A stretch of 13,427 bases of DNA from Krumholzibacterium sp965370495 (GTDB taxonomy: Bacteria > Krumholzibacteriota > Krumholzibacteriia > Krumholzibacteriales > Krumholzibacteriaceae). The DNA is taken from NCBI GenBank assembly GCA_965370495.1, contig CBDUUV010000072.1:1-13427 (forward strand), read 5' to 3'. Numbering within the stretch: the first letter of the stretch is position 1; each line of letters opens with the position of its first letter. The position numbers were made by a program, and so were the translations under genes. Positions 1 through 6,190 of the stretch are shown piece by piece. The notes beneath the pieces were generated by a model, which was not told where the DNA came from, searched no databases, and saw nothing but the letters and a program-made list of their open reading frames with translations.

Positions 1-510
1 GACTACTCTTCTGCCTTCCCTCAATACCACACCCCACGAAATATCTCCTGATTCAGCAGCCAGTGTAAAACCGCCTTCACCACCGAATTCCTCATTGAGT
101 ACCTGCAGGAATTCGGGTGTAAAGATATCTTTCTGCAAGGCCGCCACCATGATTTCTTCCTTGCCGGAAACAGCCTTATGAAGGATCAGATCCTTCAATA
201 TCCGCCGGCATTCATCCACCGGAAGTGCTTCGATCTTCTCACGTGCTTTATCATAAAGCTGCCCGAGGATCTCCCTTTTTTTCTTGAGGATCATCTTCCT
301 CAATTCAAGCTGTTCGCTGACGATCAGACGTTTTTCTTCCTCATCGGCCTTTTTGCCCGCGTACAATTTCAGCCTGGCTTCCAGCTCTCCGGCTTTTCCT
401 GCATACTCCTTACTTATTCCGCTGGCCTCCGTATTTGCCCTGTCCAGAATCTCCTTTACGGATTTGTCCGCCTCACTGCTGATCCGTTTATATATATTCT
501 CAATCGACAT
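1..510 (-). CDS. ntpE: V-type ATP synthase subunit E, C-terminus cut by window edge
   Basis: This is the peripheral-stalk subunit E, which pairs with the small F/H subunit to form the stator linking the catalytic head to membrane subunit I. I translated the minus strand by hand from an ATG at 508-510 and found 170 open codons to the edge. The family is usually about 185-200 residues, so a short C-terminal piece is missing. Residues about 1-85 are charged, Lys/Glu/Ala-rich and helical (MSIENIYKRIS at the start, later KKADEEEKR and KKKREILGQLYDKAR), as expected of the long coiled-coil arm. The rest (PVDECRRILKDLILHKA, later GDISWGVVLREG) resembles the globular C-terminal domain that contacts the head. 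Only a weak GGA lies about nine bases before the start, so translation may depend on the upstream K gene, whose stop is 37 bases away. The name rests on sequence character together with the F-I-K-E gene order. Confidence 0.88.
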   Translation of the reverse strand, partial: MSIENIYKRISSEADKSVKEILDRANTEASGISKEYAGKAGELEARLKLYAGKKADEEEKRLIVSEQLELRKMILKKKREILGQLYDKAREKIEALPVDECRRILKDLILHKAVSGKEEIMVAALQKDIFTPEFLQVLNEEFGGEGGFTLAAESGDISWGVVLREGRRVV

Positions 511-547
511 TTTCTGTCATCCATTTCTGTTTTCAGACGGCCCTCTA

Positions 548-1021
548 TCAGCCGCCAAGAGAAATCTTCTGAAGAAGAAGAATTGTTCCAAGAAGCCCGA
601 GCACGGCATATGTCTCGACGATTACCGCGAAAACCATACCCTTGCCGACTTCACCCGGGCGCTTCGCGACAAGGCTGCAGGCTGCCGAACAGACCTTGCC
701 CTGGTACATCCCCGAAATAAGCCCGGTCAACGCTACAGGCAGAGCCGCCCCGAGTATCGCGAGCCCGGCTCCGACCGGAACGTTTCCAAGCTTATCGAGA
801 GCCGGTAATTTGTTGATGATCATGAAGAGCGCCACGAGACCGTAAATACCCTGCGTTCCCGGAAGGGCCTGGAGTACCAGGAGGCTTCCGAATTTTTCAG
901 GATCTTCACTCACTACTCCGTTGGCAGCCTGTCCGGCGATTCCGGTACCCACAGCAGACCCTGCTCCCGCCAGGCCGGCCGCCAGTGCGGCTCCCAGAAT
1001 TACCAGCATAAAACCCATCAT
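548..1021 (-). CDS. ntpK: V-type ATP synthase subunit K (duplicated proteolipid, rotor ring)
   Basis: This is the membrane rotor subunit, 157 residues with four transmembrane helices formed by two fused c-type hairpins (about 2-30, 45-69, 82-108 and 127-151). Only the second hairpin has the ion-binding carboxylate, Glu136 in VIVETYAVLG. The first has LPGTQGIYG (53-61) in the matching place, giving one carboxylate per four helices as in V-type rings. Leu53, Thr56, Gln57, Gln107 and Glu136 correspond to the five Na+ ligands I recall from E. hirae NtpK (Leu61, Thr64, Gln65, Gln110, Glu139), so Na+ coupling is inferred. I chose the ATG at 1021 over the 11-codon-longer ATG at 1054 because GGAAGGAG lies seven bases upstream of it. 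A second ATG follows immediately at 1018. The gene is 22 bases after ntpI. Confidence 0.95.
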   Translation of the reverse strand: MMGFMLVILGAALAAGLAGAGSAVGTGIAGQAANGVVSEDPEKFGSLLVLQALPGTQGIYGLVALFMIINKLPALDKLGNVPVGAGLAILGAALPVALTGLISGMYQGKVCSAACSLVAKRPGEVGKGMVFAVIVETYAVLGLLGTILLLQKISLGG

Positions 1022-1028
1022 AGTCTTT

Positions 1029-1036
1029 CTCCTTCC
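1029..1036 (-). promoter_or_regulatory. Strong ribosome binding site of ntpK
   Basis: GGAAGGAG reads on the minus strand, seven bases before the ATG at 1021. It decides the start against the upstream in-frame ATG at 1054. It is the strongest Shine-Dalgarno match in the ATPase operon, which fits the need for many K copies per complex. Confidence 0.75.
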
Positions 1037-1043
1037 TTGAAAC

Positions 1044-3017
1044 TTATAATCCATTGTCCGTTTTTTTCAGCATCGAAAATTTTCTTTCGCTTCTGAAAGG
1101 CTTGAACTGCCTGCCTCCACCTGTAAAGAACTTCGAGAAAAACTCCAGGTACTGAAGCCTGCCCGAATGCACGAAAGCACCCAGCGTATTTACCGCAAGA
1201 TTGAACGTATGACCGCCAATAAGTACCAGGACCATGACGATATAACCTGTATAGAACGGCAGCCCCCTGGTCATGGCAGCGATATCATTCACCGCGATCG
1301 CAATCGCGCTGGTCGCCAGCCCGAGCGCCAGAAGACGAGCATAGGAAAGAACATCACCGAAATACCCTATCACATCATAGAACTTGACAAGTCCGTTGAG
1401 TGCCTTCTTGATAATCGATTTCTCGCGTCTTCCCCCGGTAAGGAAAACTACCGCAGCTATTCCAATCGCCGCCCACTTGGCGACATTCAGTACCGGAGCG
1501 GGAACTGATCCACCGAGAATGCCGGCATAACCAAGGGGCGCCAGCGCGATCAGGAAAAGCATCCAGGTCAAGTCATCGAAGATCGCATCGACATAGAGGT
1601 GTGCTTTCAGGTTCGCAGCGAACCTTATCCCCATTCCGAACACCATGTGGACAAGGCCCATCACAAAAGAAATATTGAGCATCTTCATCGGCTCTCTGAG
1701 AGGATCGATAAAGACAAACCTATGAAGCCACGGCGGGAACGAATCAACATTTATACCGAAAATCCCACCGGCTATAATACCAATAACCGCCGTTACGATA
1801 CCGCCCATGAAAAGGAGCCGGACGAGCAACCCTACCCCCCCTGCCGGTTTAAACTTCATCAGAATAAACGCGGCCAGCGCTGCCAGGGAAAGGCCATACC
1901 CGGCATCGGTAAGACACATGGCGAAAAAAAGGACAAAAAACGGAGCCAGCAACGGTGTGGGATCGAGTTCCCTGTACACCGGCCGGCCGTACAGGGTTGT
2001 AACAAACTCGTACGGCCTCGAAAGCGCGGTATTGTCCAGATATACAGGCGGTTCTTCATCCTCGAGCGGATCGCGGAAAGAGATTTCGACTTCATCGAAA
2101 CGCCCGGACAGTTCCCTTTCGAGTTTCGGCCTGTCCAGAGCTCTCACCCAGCCTTCCAGGATAAAAGTGCTGGCAGTATGATAGAACCGTCCATCTACTT
2201 CGGCAAGCCCGATCTTTTCCCTGTAGTAATCAGCAAGGATACAGATATCGTTCCTGATCTCAGCCAGCTTCCGGGCCGCCTCCTCTGCTTCTTCCATATC
2301 CTTCCGGTAGCCTTCACACAGTTCGGCCTGCCTGCTGATGATTTCGGCCGGGGTCCCGCTTAGATGTCCGAACACGTGGTAACCGGCACCCAGTTCCTTC
2401 ATCGCCTCCTGGATATTTGAATATTCTCCGTTTTCTATGATGGTCGATATATATGATTTTCCGTTTTCCCGGCAGAATTCCGTGCATTCACAGAATTCGA
2501 ACTTTGCCCTCAACCGATCCATATGTTTGTCCGCCACCTTGTCCTGGAGAGTCCAGAACTGGACGTTGTATCCTTCTGTAGAAAGATCCTGGAGAGGTAT
2601 TTTGAGTTCTTTCCAGGGAGTCAGGGAAGAGACAAGCTCCGCGCTTCGGACAAGCCTGTCGCTGCTTGAACGTATCGTTGCCTGCAGGTCAATGCATCTT
2701 GAATTGATTTCGCCGACAGGCATCTCATGTGATAATGCCTCTACCTGTTCGTTTGAAACTGCCAGGGGGCCTCTTCCGATCTTTTCGAAGAATGAAGGCT
2801 GTTCGGTATATGCTTCCAGAAAATCCAGGGCTGCCTCGGCCTGCTCGAGCTTTGGTTCGAGATCCCTCGACAGTTCCCCGTCCTCCTGCAGAGACTCGGC
2901 CTCCAGCGAGACATCCGTTATCTCTACCACGCCTGCCTCGCGGAGATAAAACTTTACATCATCCTTGATAGCTGAATGTCCCAGTAACTGAACCTTCAGC
3001 ATTCGACTTACTGCCAC
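1044..3017 (-). CDS. ntpI: V-type ATP synthase subunit I (membrane stator, a-subunit)
   Basis: This subunit carries the ion half-channels against the K ring. It has 657 residues, normal for the family. Residues 1-345 are a cytoplasmic, partly coiled-coil domain that docks the E/F stalks (for example 225-270, rich in Glu, Arg and Lys). From about 352 the membrane domain begins with DPTPLLAPFFVLFFAMCLTD and continues through about seven or eight hydrophobic segments. The essential arginine should be Arg561 in GDVLSYARLLALGLA, followed by the conserved GGHTFNLAVNTLGAFVHSGR (601-620) and LEFFSKFF. The start is GTG at 3017, because GAAGGAG lies six bases before it. The in-frame ATG at 3002 has no such site. 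It lies 46 bases after the F/H gene and 22 bases before ntpK. Confidence 0.95.
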   Translation of the reverse strand: MAVSRMLKVQLLGHSAIKDDVKFYLREAGVVEITDVSLEAESLQEDGELSRDLEPKLEQAEAALDFLEAYTEQPSFFEKIGRGPLAVSNEQVEALSHEMPVGEINSRCIDLQATIRSSSDRLVRSAELVSSLTPWKELKIPLQDLSTEGYNVQFWTLQDKVADKHMDRLRAKFEFCECTEFCRENGKSYISTIIENGEYSNIQEAMKELGAGYHVFGHLSGTPAEIISRQAELCEGYRKDMEEAEEAARKLAEIRNDICILADYYREKIGLAEVDGRFYHTASTFILEGWVRALDRPKLERELSGRFDEVEISFRDPLEDEEPPVYLDNTALSRPYEFVTTLYGRPVYRELDPTPLLAPFFVLFFAMCLTDAGYGLSLAALAAFILMKFKPAGGVGLLVRLLFMGGIVTAVIGIIAGGIFGINVDSFPPWLHRFVFIDPLREPMKMLNISFVMGLVHMVFGMGIRFAANLKAHLYVDAIFDDLTWMLFLIALAPLGYAGILGGSVPAPVLNVAKWAAIGIAAVVFLTGGRREKSIIKKALNGLVKFYDVIGYFGDVLSYARLLALGLATSAIAIAVNDIAAMTRGLPFYTGYIVMVLVLIGGHTFNLAVNTLGAFVHSGRLQYLEFFSKFFTGGGRQFKPFRSERKFSMLKKTDNGL

Positions 3018-3023
3018 GCCGAA

Positions 3024-3030
3024 CTCCTTC
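3024..3030 (-). promoter_or_regulatory. Ribosome binding site fixing the GTG start of ntpI
   Basis: GAAGGAG on the minus strand with a six-base spacer to the GTG at 3017. The alternative ATG at 3002 is preceded by GTAAGTCGA, with no purine-rich site, so the GTG is preferred. Confidence 0.7.
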
Positions 3031-3063
3031 CGTGGCTTCTGAGGATCCCGGACGTTCCGATCC

Positions 3064-3381
3064 CTATATCCCCTTACGGAATGCTTCTATAACGATCTCC
3101 AGCGTTTTATCCATGTTCTCGTCTGCCGACGCGCTAAGCTCCTCGATTATTTTCTCATGGCCGGTCCTGAGTTCAAGTATTCTTGCCTCCGCGATTTTCT
3201 GCGCTTTGGCGATCATGGAACGTTTGAGTTCATTCCCTTCGATCTGAGTACCCTCGAGAATCTTTTCGCCCTCCTCGTAAGTTTGCTCGATCAGTCTTTT
3301 AGCCTGTTCTTCGGCCTCCAGGATACGATCCCGGGCGTCCTTTTCTCTAGAACGGATCTCACCGATATGTTCCTCTATCAT
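3064..3381 (-). CDS. ntpF: V-type ATP synthase small stalk subunit (NtpF / AhaH type)
   Basis: This is the 105-residue coiled-coil partner of subunit E in the peripheral stalk. Nearly the whole protein is one charged amphipathic helix rich in Glu, Lys, Ala, Ile and Arg (MIEEHIGEIRSREKDARDR at the start, later EAEEQAKRLIEQTYEEGEK), with no cysteine or tryptophan. It ends in a short EIVIEAFRKGI tail typical of the family. The ATG at 3381 is preceded by CAGGAG with a six-base spacer. It is the first gene of the operon, directly upstream of subunit I, the same place as ntpF in E. hirae and ahaH in archaea. Small coiled-coil proteins match many families by composition alone, so the assignment depends on this position. 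Subunit letters vary between nomenclatures (F, G or H). Confidence 0.9.
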   Translation of the reverse strand: MIEEHIGEIRSREKDARDRILEAEEQAKRLIEQTYEEGEKILEGTQIEGNELKRSMIAKAQKIAEARILELRTGHEKIIEELSASADENMDKTLEIVIEAFRKGI

Positions 3382-3452
3382 CTATTGCTCCTGTATCAAA
3401 AACATTAATTGACCATATCCTGCCAGTCGGTTTTATAATTGTTCGAAACCGG

Positions 3453-3480
3453 ATAATACTACAAACTGTTGTTTCGTCCA
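3453..3480 (-). promoter_or_regulatory. Possible sigma-70-type promoter of the ATPase operon
   Basis: On the minus strand TGGACG (3475-3480, four of six bases of TTGACA) and TATTAT (3453-3458, five of six of TATAAT) are 16 bases apart. This would give a leader of roughly 65 bases before the ATG at 3381. It is the best pair I found by eye. In AT-rich DNA such matches arise easily by chance. Confidence 0.3.
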
Positions 3481-3694
3481 GTGAAAAATATTCTTTAGGC
3501 GAAAATATTTTGCCGCGAAAGCGGAGAACTTTTCCAGGGCTTGTCCAGGGATTCGCAGGATCTTCGTCTTGCCAATCTCATCTCTTTATCCTTATTCGGT
3601 CAGTGCCGATGCAAACCATCGTTGTTTCTGGTTTGAGTTCTTCCAGCTATCAATCCTGCAGCATCTTTCCTGATCGTACACTTATTTTTTACAA

Positions 3695-3724
3695 CAGCGA
3701 AAGGCTTTTTTCAATTCTTTGCTG
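3695..3724. repeat. Imperfect inverted repeat upstream of the beta-helix gene
   Basis: CAGC-G-AAAG (3695-3703) is complementary to CTTTGCTG (3717-3724) apart from one bulged G, with a 13-base T-rich loop. It touches a GATAAT (3724-3729) that could be the -10 element of the plus-strand gene, so it could be an operator or an mRNA hairpin. No good -35 partner was found for that -10. Confidence 0.25.
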
Positions 3725-3764
3725 ATAATATCACTATGTTTTTTGACGAAAAATAGGATATATC

Positions 3765-4940
3765 ATGAAAACGCAATTGGCAATTCCGGTTATTCTCTTT
3801 CTGCTGTGTTTCGTTCTCCCGGCACGGGTGCTCCCCAGGACGTGGTACGTAAACACACAGGGAACGGGTGATGCGCCGACGATACAGGCCGCGGTCGATT
3901 CGGCAGGAGCAGGCGACGTCATACTCGTTGCGCCGGGTACATACAGGTGGACCGACCAGAACCCGGATCCCGCCCAGACCGAATACGCCATGATCCTGTA
4001 CTCCCGGGATGTAACCGGCTTCGAGCTTCGAAGCGAGGCCGGACCCGAAGAAACGATACTCGATGCGGAGGGAATGGGCAGGGTGTTCTACATCATGGCG
4101 TACAACGATATCGTTATCGATGGATTCACGGTAAGAGGCGGGGTTGCGCCCCACTCGTACGATTCGGGAGGCGGATTGATCGGGCACCTGTCCACCCCGG
4201 TGATCAGGAATTGCATCTTCACTGGCAACAGGGCCCAGTATGGAGGTGGTTTCTGGTACGGCGGCGTCAGTGAACCGCGCGTTGAGAACTGTGTCTTCAT
4301 CGACAACACGGCAGACGTCGGCGGCGGCATCTGCCTCGTCAACAGCAGTACGCGTGGAACGTTCTACCAGTGTCTCGTCAGGAACAACACGGCGGCGCTG
4401 CGGGGCGGCGGCGTCTACGTATATAATTACAACGCCTCTTTCGAATACTGCACGATTACAGGCAATACCGCGCTAGAATCGGGGGGCGGGCTCGGGTGCA
4501 GGGAAACCGAACAGACTGTTGTGACCAACTGCACAATCTCGGAGAATTCAGCACCCCTCGGGGGCGGCATCTATCTGCACGCCGGACCCAACGTGACCGT
4601 CGAGAGAAGCATCATCTCGTACAGCCACGAGGGAGCTGCCTTCAGCATGTCACTCCCCTGCACGCTTCAGGTGGAGTGCTGCGACCTGTACGGGAATGCG
4701 GGAGGCGATACCATTCCCGCCGGCGCGATCGACGTGGGTCACAATATCTACCTCGACCCACAGTTCTGCGGAAAAACCGGTTCATTCAATTACTATCTCC
4801 AGAGCGACTCCCCCTGCCTGCCGCTGAACAACCCGTTCGGGATTCTATGCCAGCAGGTCGGCGCATTCCCGTGCGCGTGCGGAACGGTCTCCGCACGGTC
4901 CGGCACATGGGGAAACATCAAGAAGCTCTTCGGGGAATAA
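3765..4940 (+). CDS. Secreted right-handed parallel beta-helix protein, Cys-rich
   Basis: This 391-residue protein is predicted to be exported. It has a Lys2 n-region, a hydrophobic core at about 5-19 and possible signal peptidase cleavage near 20-26. WYVNTQGTGDAPTIQAAVD, then GDVILVAPGTY, is the usual opening of pectin-lyase-like beta-helix proteins. Six rungs each begin GGG at 135, 160, 186, 214, 240 and 266 (spacing 25-28). Five of them carry a cysteine at 150, 176, 203, 229 and 256, in the setting NC[IV]F, QCLV, YCTI or NCTI. The C-terminal part has DPQFC, SDSPC and further cysteines, then the tail TWGNIKKLFGE. AGGA lies six bases before the ATG. No lyase or hydrolase active site is recognised, so the substrate or role (surface binding, polysaccharide or adhesion) is unknown. 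The gene is alone on its strand and more GC-rich than its neighbours. Confidence 0.9.
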   Translation: MKTQLAIPVILFLLCFVLPARVLPRTWYVNTQGTGDAPTIQAAVDSAGAGDVILVAPGTYRWTDQNPDPAQTEYAMILYSRDVTGFELRSEAGPEETILDAEGMGRVFYIMAYNDIVIDGFTVRGGVAPHSYDSGGGLIGHLSTPVIRNCIFTGNRAQYGGGFWYGGVSEPRVENCVFIDNTADVGGGICLVNSSTRGTFYQCLVRNNTAALRGGGVYVYNYNASFEYCTITGNTALESGGGLGCRETEQTVVTNCTISENSAPLGGGIYLHAGPNVTVERSIISYSHEGAAFSMSLPCTLQVECCDLYGNAGGDTIPAGAIDVGHNIYLDPQFCGKTGSFNYYLQSDSPCLPLNNPFGILCQQVGAFPCACGTVSARSGTWGNIKKLFGE

Positions 4941-5152
4941 TAATCATCCATTCCCGGGGGAGGATCGCCCGGTCCGACGAACTTGCCCATACTCGCCACG
5001 TTGATTATCGCCTTCCGGGTCCATTCGTTTCTCCCGCGGAACAGGCCTGCTGTCTTTCATATTACCCTGCCGCTGGTCACATCGCCCCGCGTATCTATCA
5101 AGCCGCTTTGCCTGCCCCCCCCCACACGCATTATTCGACCCGCTTTTTCATA
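4941..5152. other. Convergent intergenic region without a clear terminator
   Basis: This stretch lies between the 3' ends of the beta-helix gene and dppF. It holds a short possible stem, CCGGG and CCCGG around a nine-base loop just after the beta-helix stop, with no following T tract. It also holds a run of nine C residues at 5115-5123. I see no hairpin followed by a U-run on either strand, so termination here may be factor-dependent. Confidence 0.5.
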
Positions 5153-6190
5153 TCACTTTGTTGAGTGGAGCCAGCAACGGACGGTACGCCCTTCACCTGC
5201 CGCCTCGAGTTCAGGCATCTCGGTCCTGCAACGCGATGTGACATGAGGGCAACGCGTATGAAACGCACACCCGGCCGGGATGCTGACCGGGCTGGGAATA
5301 TCACCCTGGATAGCAGCCTTTATTCTTTTACCGGATGGTTCGGGCAGAGGGATAGAGGCAAGCAGGCCCTGCGTGTAAGGATGAAACGGGTCGGTGAAAA
5401 GGTCTCGGGACAAAGCCGATTCTACGATCTTGCCCAGATACATCACCGCTACCGAATCGCTGATATGTTCGACAACTCCGAGATCGTGTGCTACGAAGAG
5501 ATACGAGAGCCCAAGGCTGGCCTGAAGATCTTTCAGCAGATTGATGATCTGTGCCTGAATCGAAACATCGAGAGCTGAAACAGGCTCATCGGCGACGATG
5601 ATCTCGGGCTCCACGGCCAGTGCTCTGGCGATTCCGATTCTTTGCCTCTGCCCTCCGGAAAACTCGTGCGGGTACCTGCGAGAAACCGAGGGTGACAGAC
5701 CGACTTTCTGCAAAAGAGAATTGACTCTTCTGTCCACATCCTTTCCCCTGGCCAGACCGTGTATTCTGATCCCTTCGGCTATGGTGCTGCCTGCCGTCAT
5801 TCTTGGGTTCAATGAGGAGTAGGGGTCCTGAAAAATCATCTGTATCTTCCGCCTGGCCTTTCTGAGTTCTCTGCTTTTCAGGGCAAGAAAATCTGTTCCA
5901 TCAAGTTTTATGCTTCCTTCCGTGGGGTCCTCAAGCCTTACGATAACTCTCGCAAGGGTACTTTTTCCACAACCTGATTCACCGACCAGCCCGAGAGTCT
6001 TTCCACGTTCCAGGACAATATCGACACCATCAACTGCTTTCACCACTTGCCCCCGCCTGGAAAAAAGGCCAGTCGACGCGTTGAAATATTTTTTTATCCC
6101 TGTTACCAGCAGTATCGGCCCGCCATTCATGGTATCCTGTGTAGAATCCCAACCCTTCAGGCCCTTGCTTTCATCTTCCGAATGAAGCAT
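5153..6190 (-). CDS. dppF: Peptide/nickel-type ABC transporter ATP-binding protein (DppF/OppF)
   Basis: This is one of two cytoplasmic ATPases powering the importer encoded upstream. Counting 345 residues from the ATG at 6190: Walker A GESGCGKST (70-78), Q-loop Gln121 in IFQDPYSSLNP, signature FSGGQRQR (177-184), Walker B EIIVADEP (196-203) and switch His235. The oligopeptide-ABC C-terminal extension carries HPYTQGLL and four cysteines (308, 314, 321, 339), the pattern linked with a [4Fe-4S] cluster in DppD/OppD-type ATPases. I chose the ATG at 6190, which overlaps the dppD stop as TAATG and has AAGGGAAG eight bases upstream. An in-frame ATG at 6220 inside dppD lacks a binding site. Residues 1-24 are a variable N-terminal extension. 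The substrate cannot be told from the ATPase. Confidence 0.93.
   Translation of the reverse strand: MLHSEDESKGLKGWDSTQDTMNGGPILLVTGIKKYFNASTGLFSRRGQVVKAVDGVDIVLERGKTLGLVGESGCGKSTLARVIVRLEDPTEGSIKLDGTDFLALKSRELRKARRKIQMIFQDPYSSLNPRMTAGSTIAEGIRIHGLARGKDVDRRVNSLLQKVGLSPSVSRRYPHEFSGGQRQRIGIARALAVEPEIIVADEPVSALDVSIQAQIINLLKDLQASLGLSYLFVAHDLGVVEHISDSVAVMYLGKIVESALSRDLFTDPFHPYTQGLLASIPLPEPSGKRIKAAIQGDIPSPVSIPAGCAFHTRCPHVTSRCRTEMPELEAAGEGRTVRCWLHSTK

Larger units (their letters stand above)
3382..3764. other. Divergent intergenic region, AT-rich, no gene seen
   Basis: These 383 bases separate the minus-strand ATPase operon from the plus-strand beta-helix gene, so both promoters should lie here. I see a possible minus-strand promoter (3453-3480), a CCGC-GAAA-GCGG mini-hairpin (3513-3524), TCCAGGG repeated 11 bases apart (3533 and 3544), two mutually exclusive hairpins (3607-3635) and an imperfect inverted repeat (3695-3724). 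A 71-codon plus-strand reading frame at 3510-3725 has Ser/Phe-rich composition and no recognisable domain, so I do not call it a gene. No tRNA or known riboswitch was recognised. Confidence 0.6.

Noticed and set aside
1599..2363. 254-codon plus-strand reading frame
   Set aside because: Antisense to ntpI, with no recognisable domain and a very basic composition.
3607..3635. Cyclic-di-GMP (GEMM) riboswitch, because of GCAAACC
   Set aside because: Only this short string matches. The rest of the conserved core, including the second paired element and GCAAAGCC-like segment, is absent.
3510..3725. 71-codon plus-strand frame in the intergenic region
   Set aside because: No ribosome site or domain, and it covers the likely promoter DNA.
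3711..4187. 158-codon minus-strand frame opposite the beta-helix N-terminus
   Set aside because: The plus-strand gene has a signal peptide and rung motifs, while this frame has Arg/Ser-rich shadow composition.
4496..5164. 222-codon plus-strand frame overlapping the end of the beta-helix gene
   Set aside because: It is out of frame with the well-supported beta-helix gene, Arg-rich, and has no domain. Its tail runs through the intergenic region.
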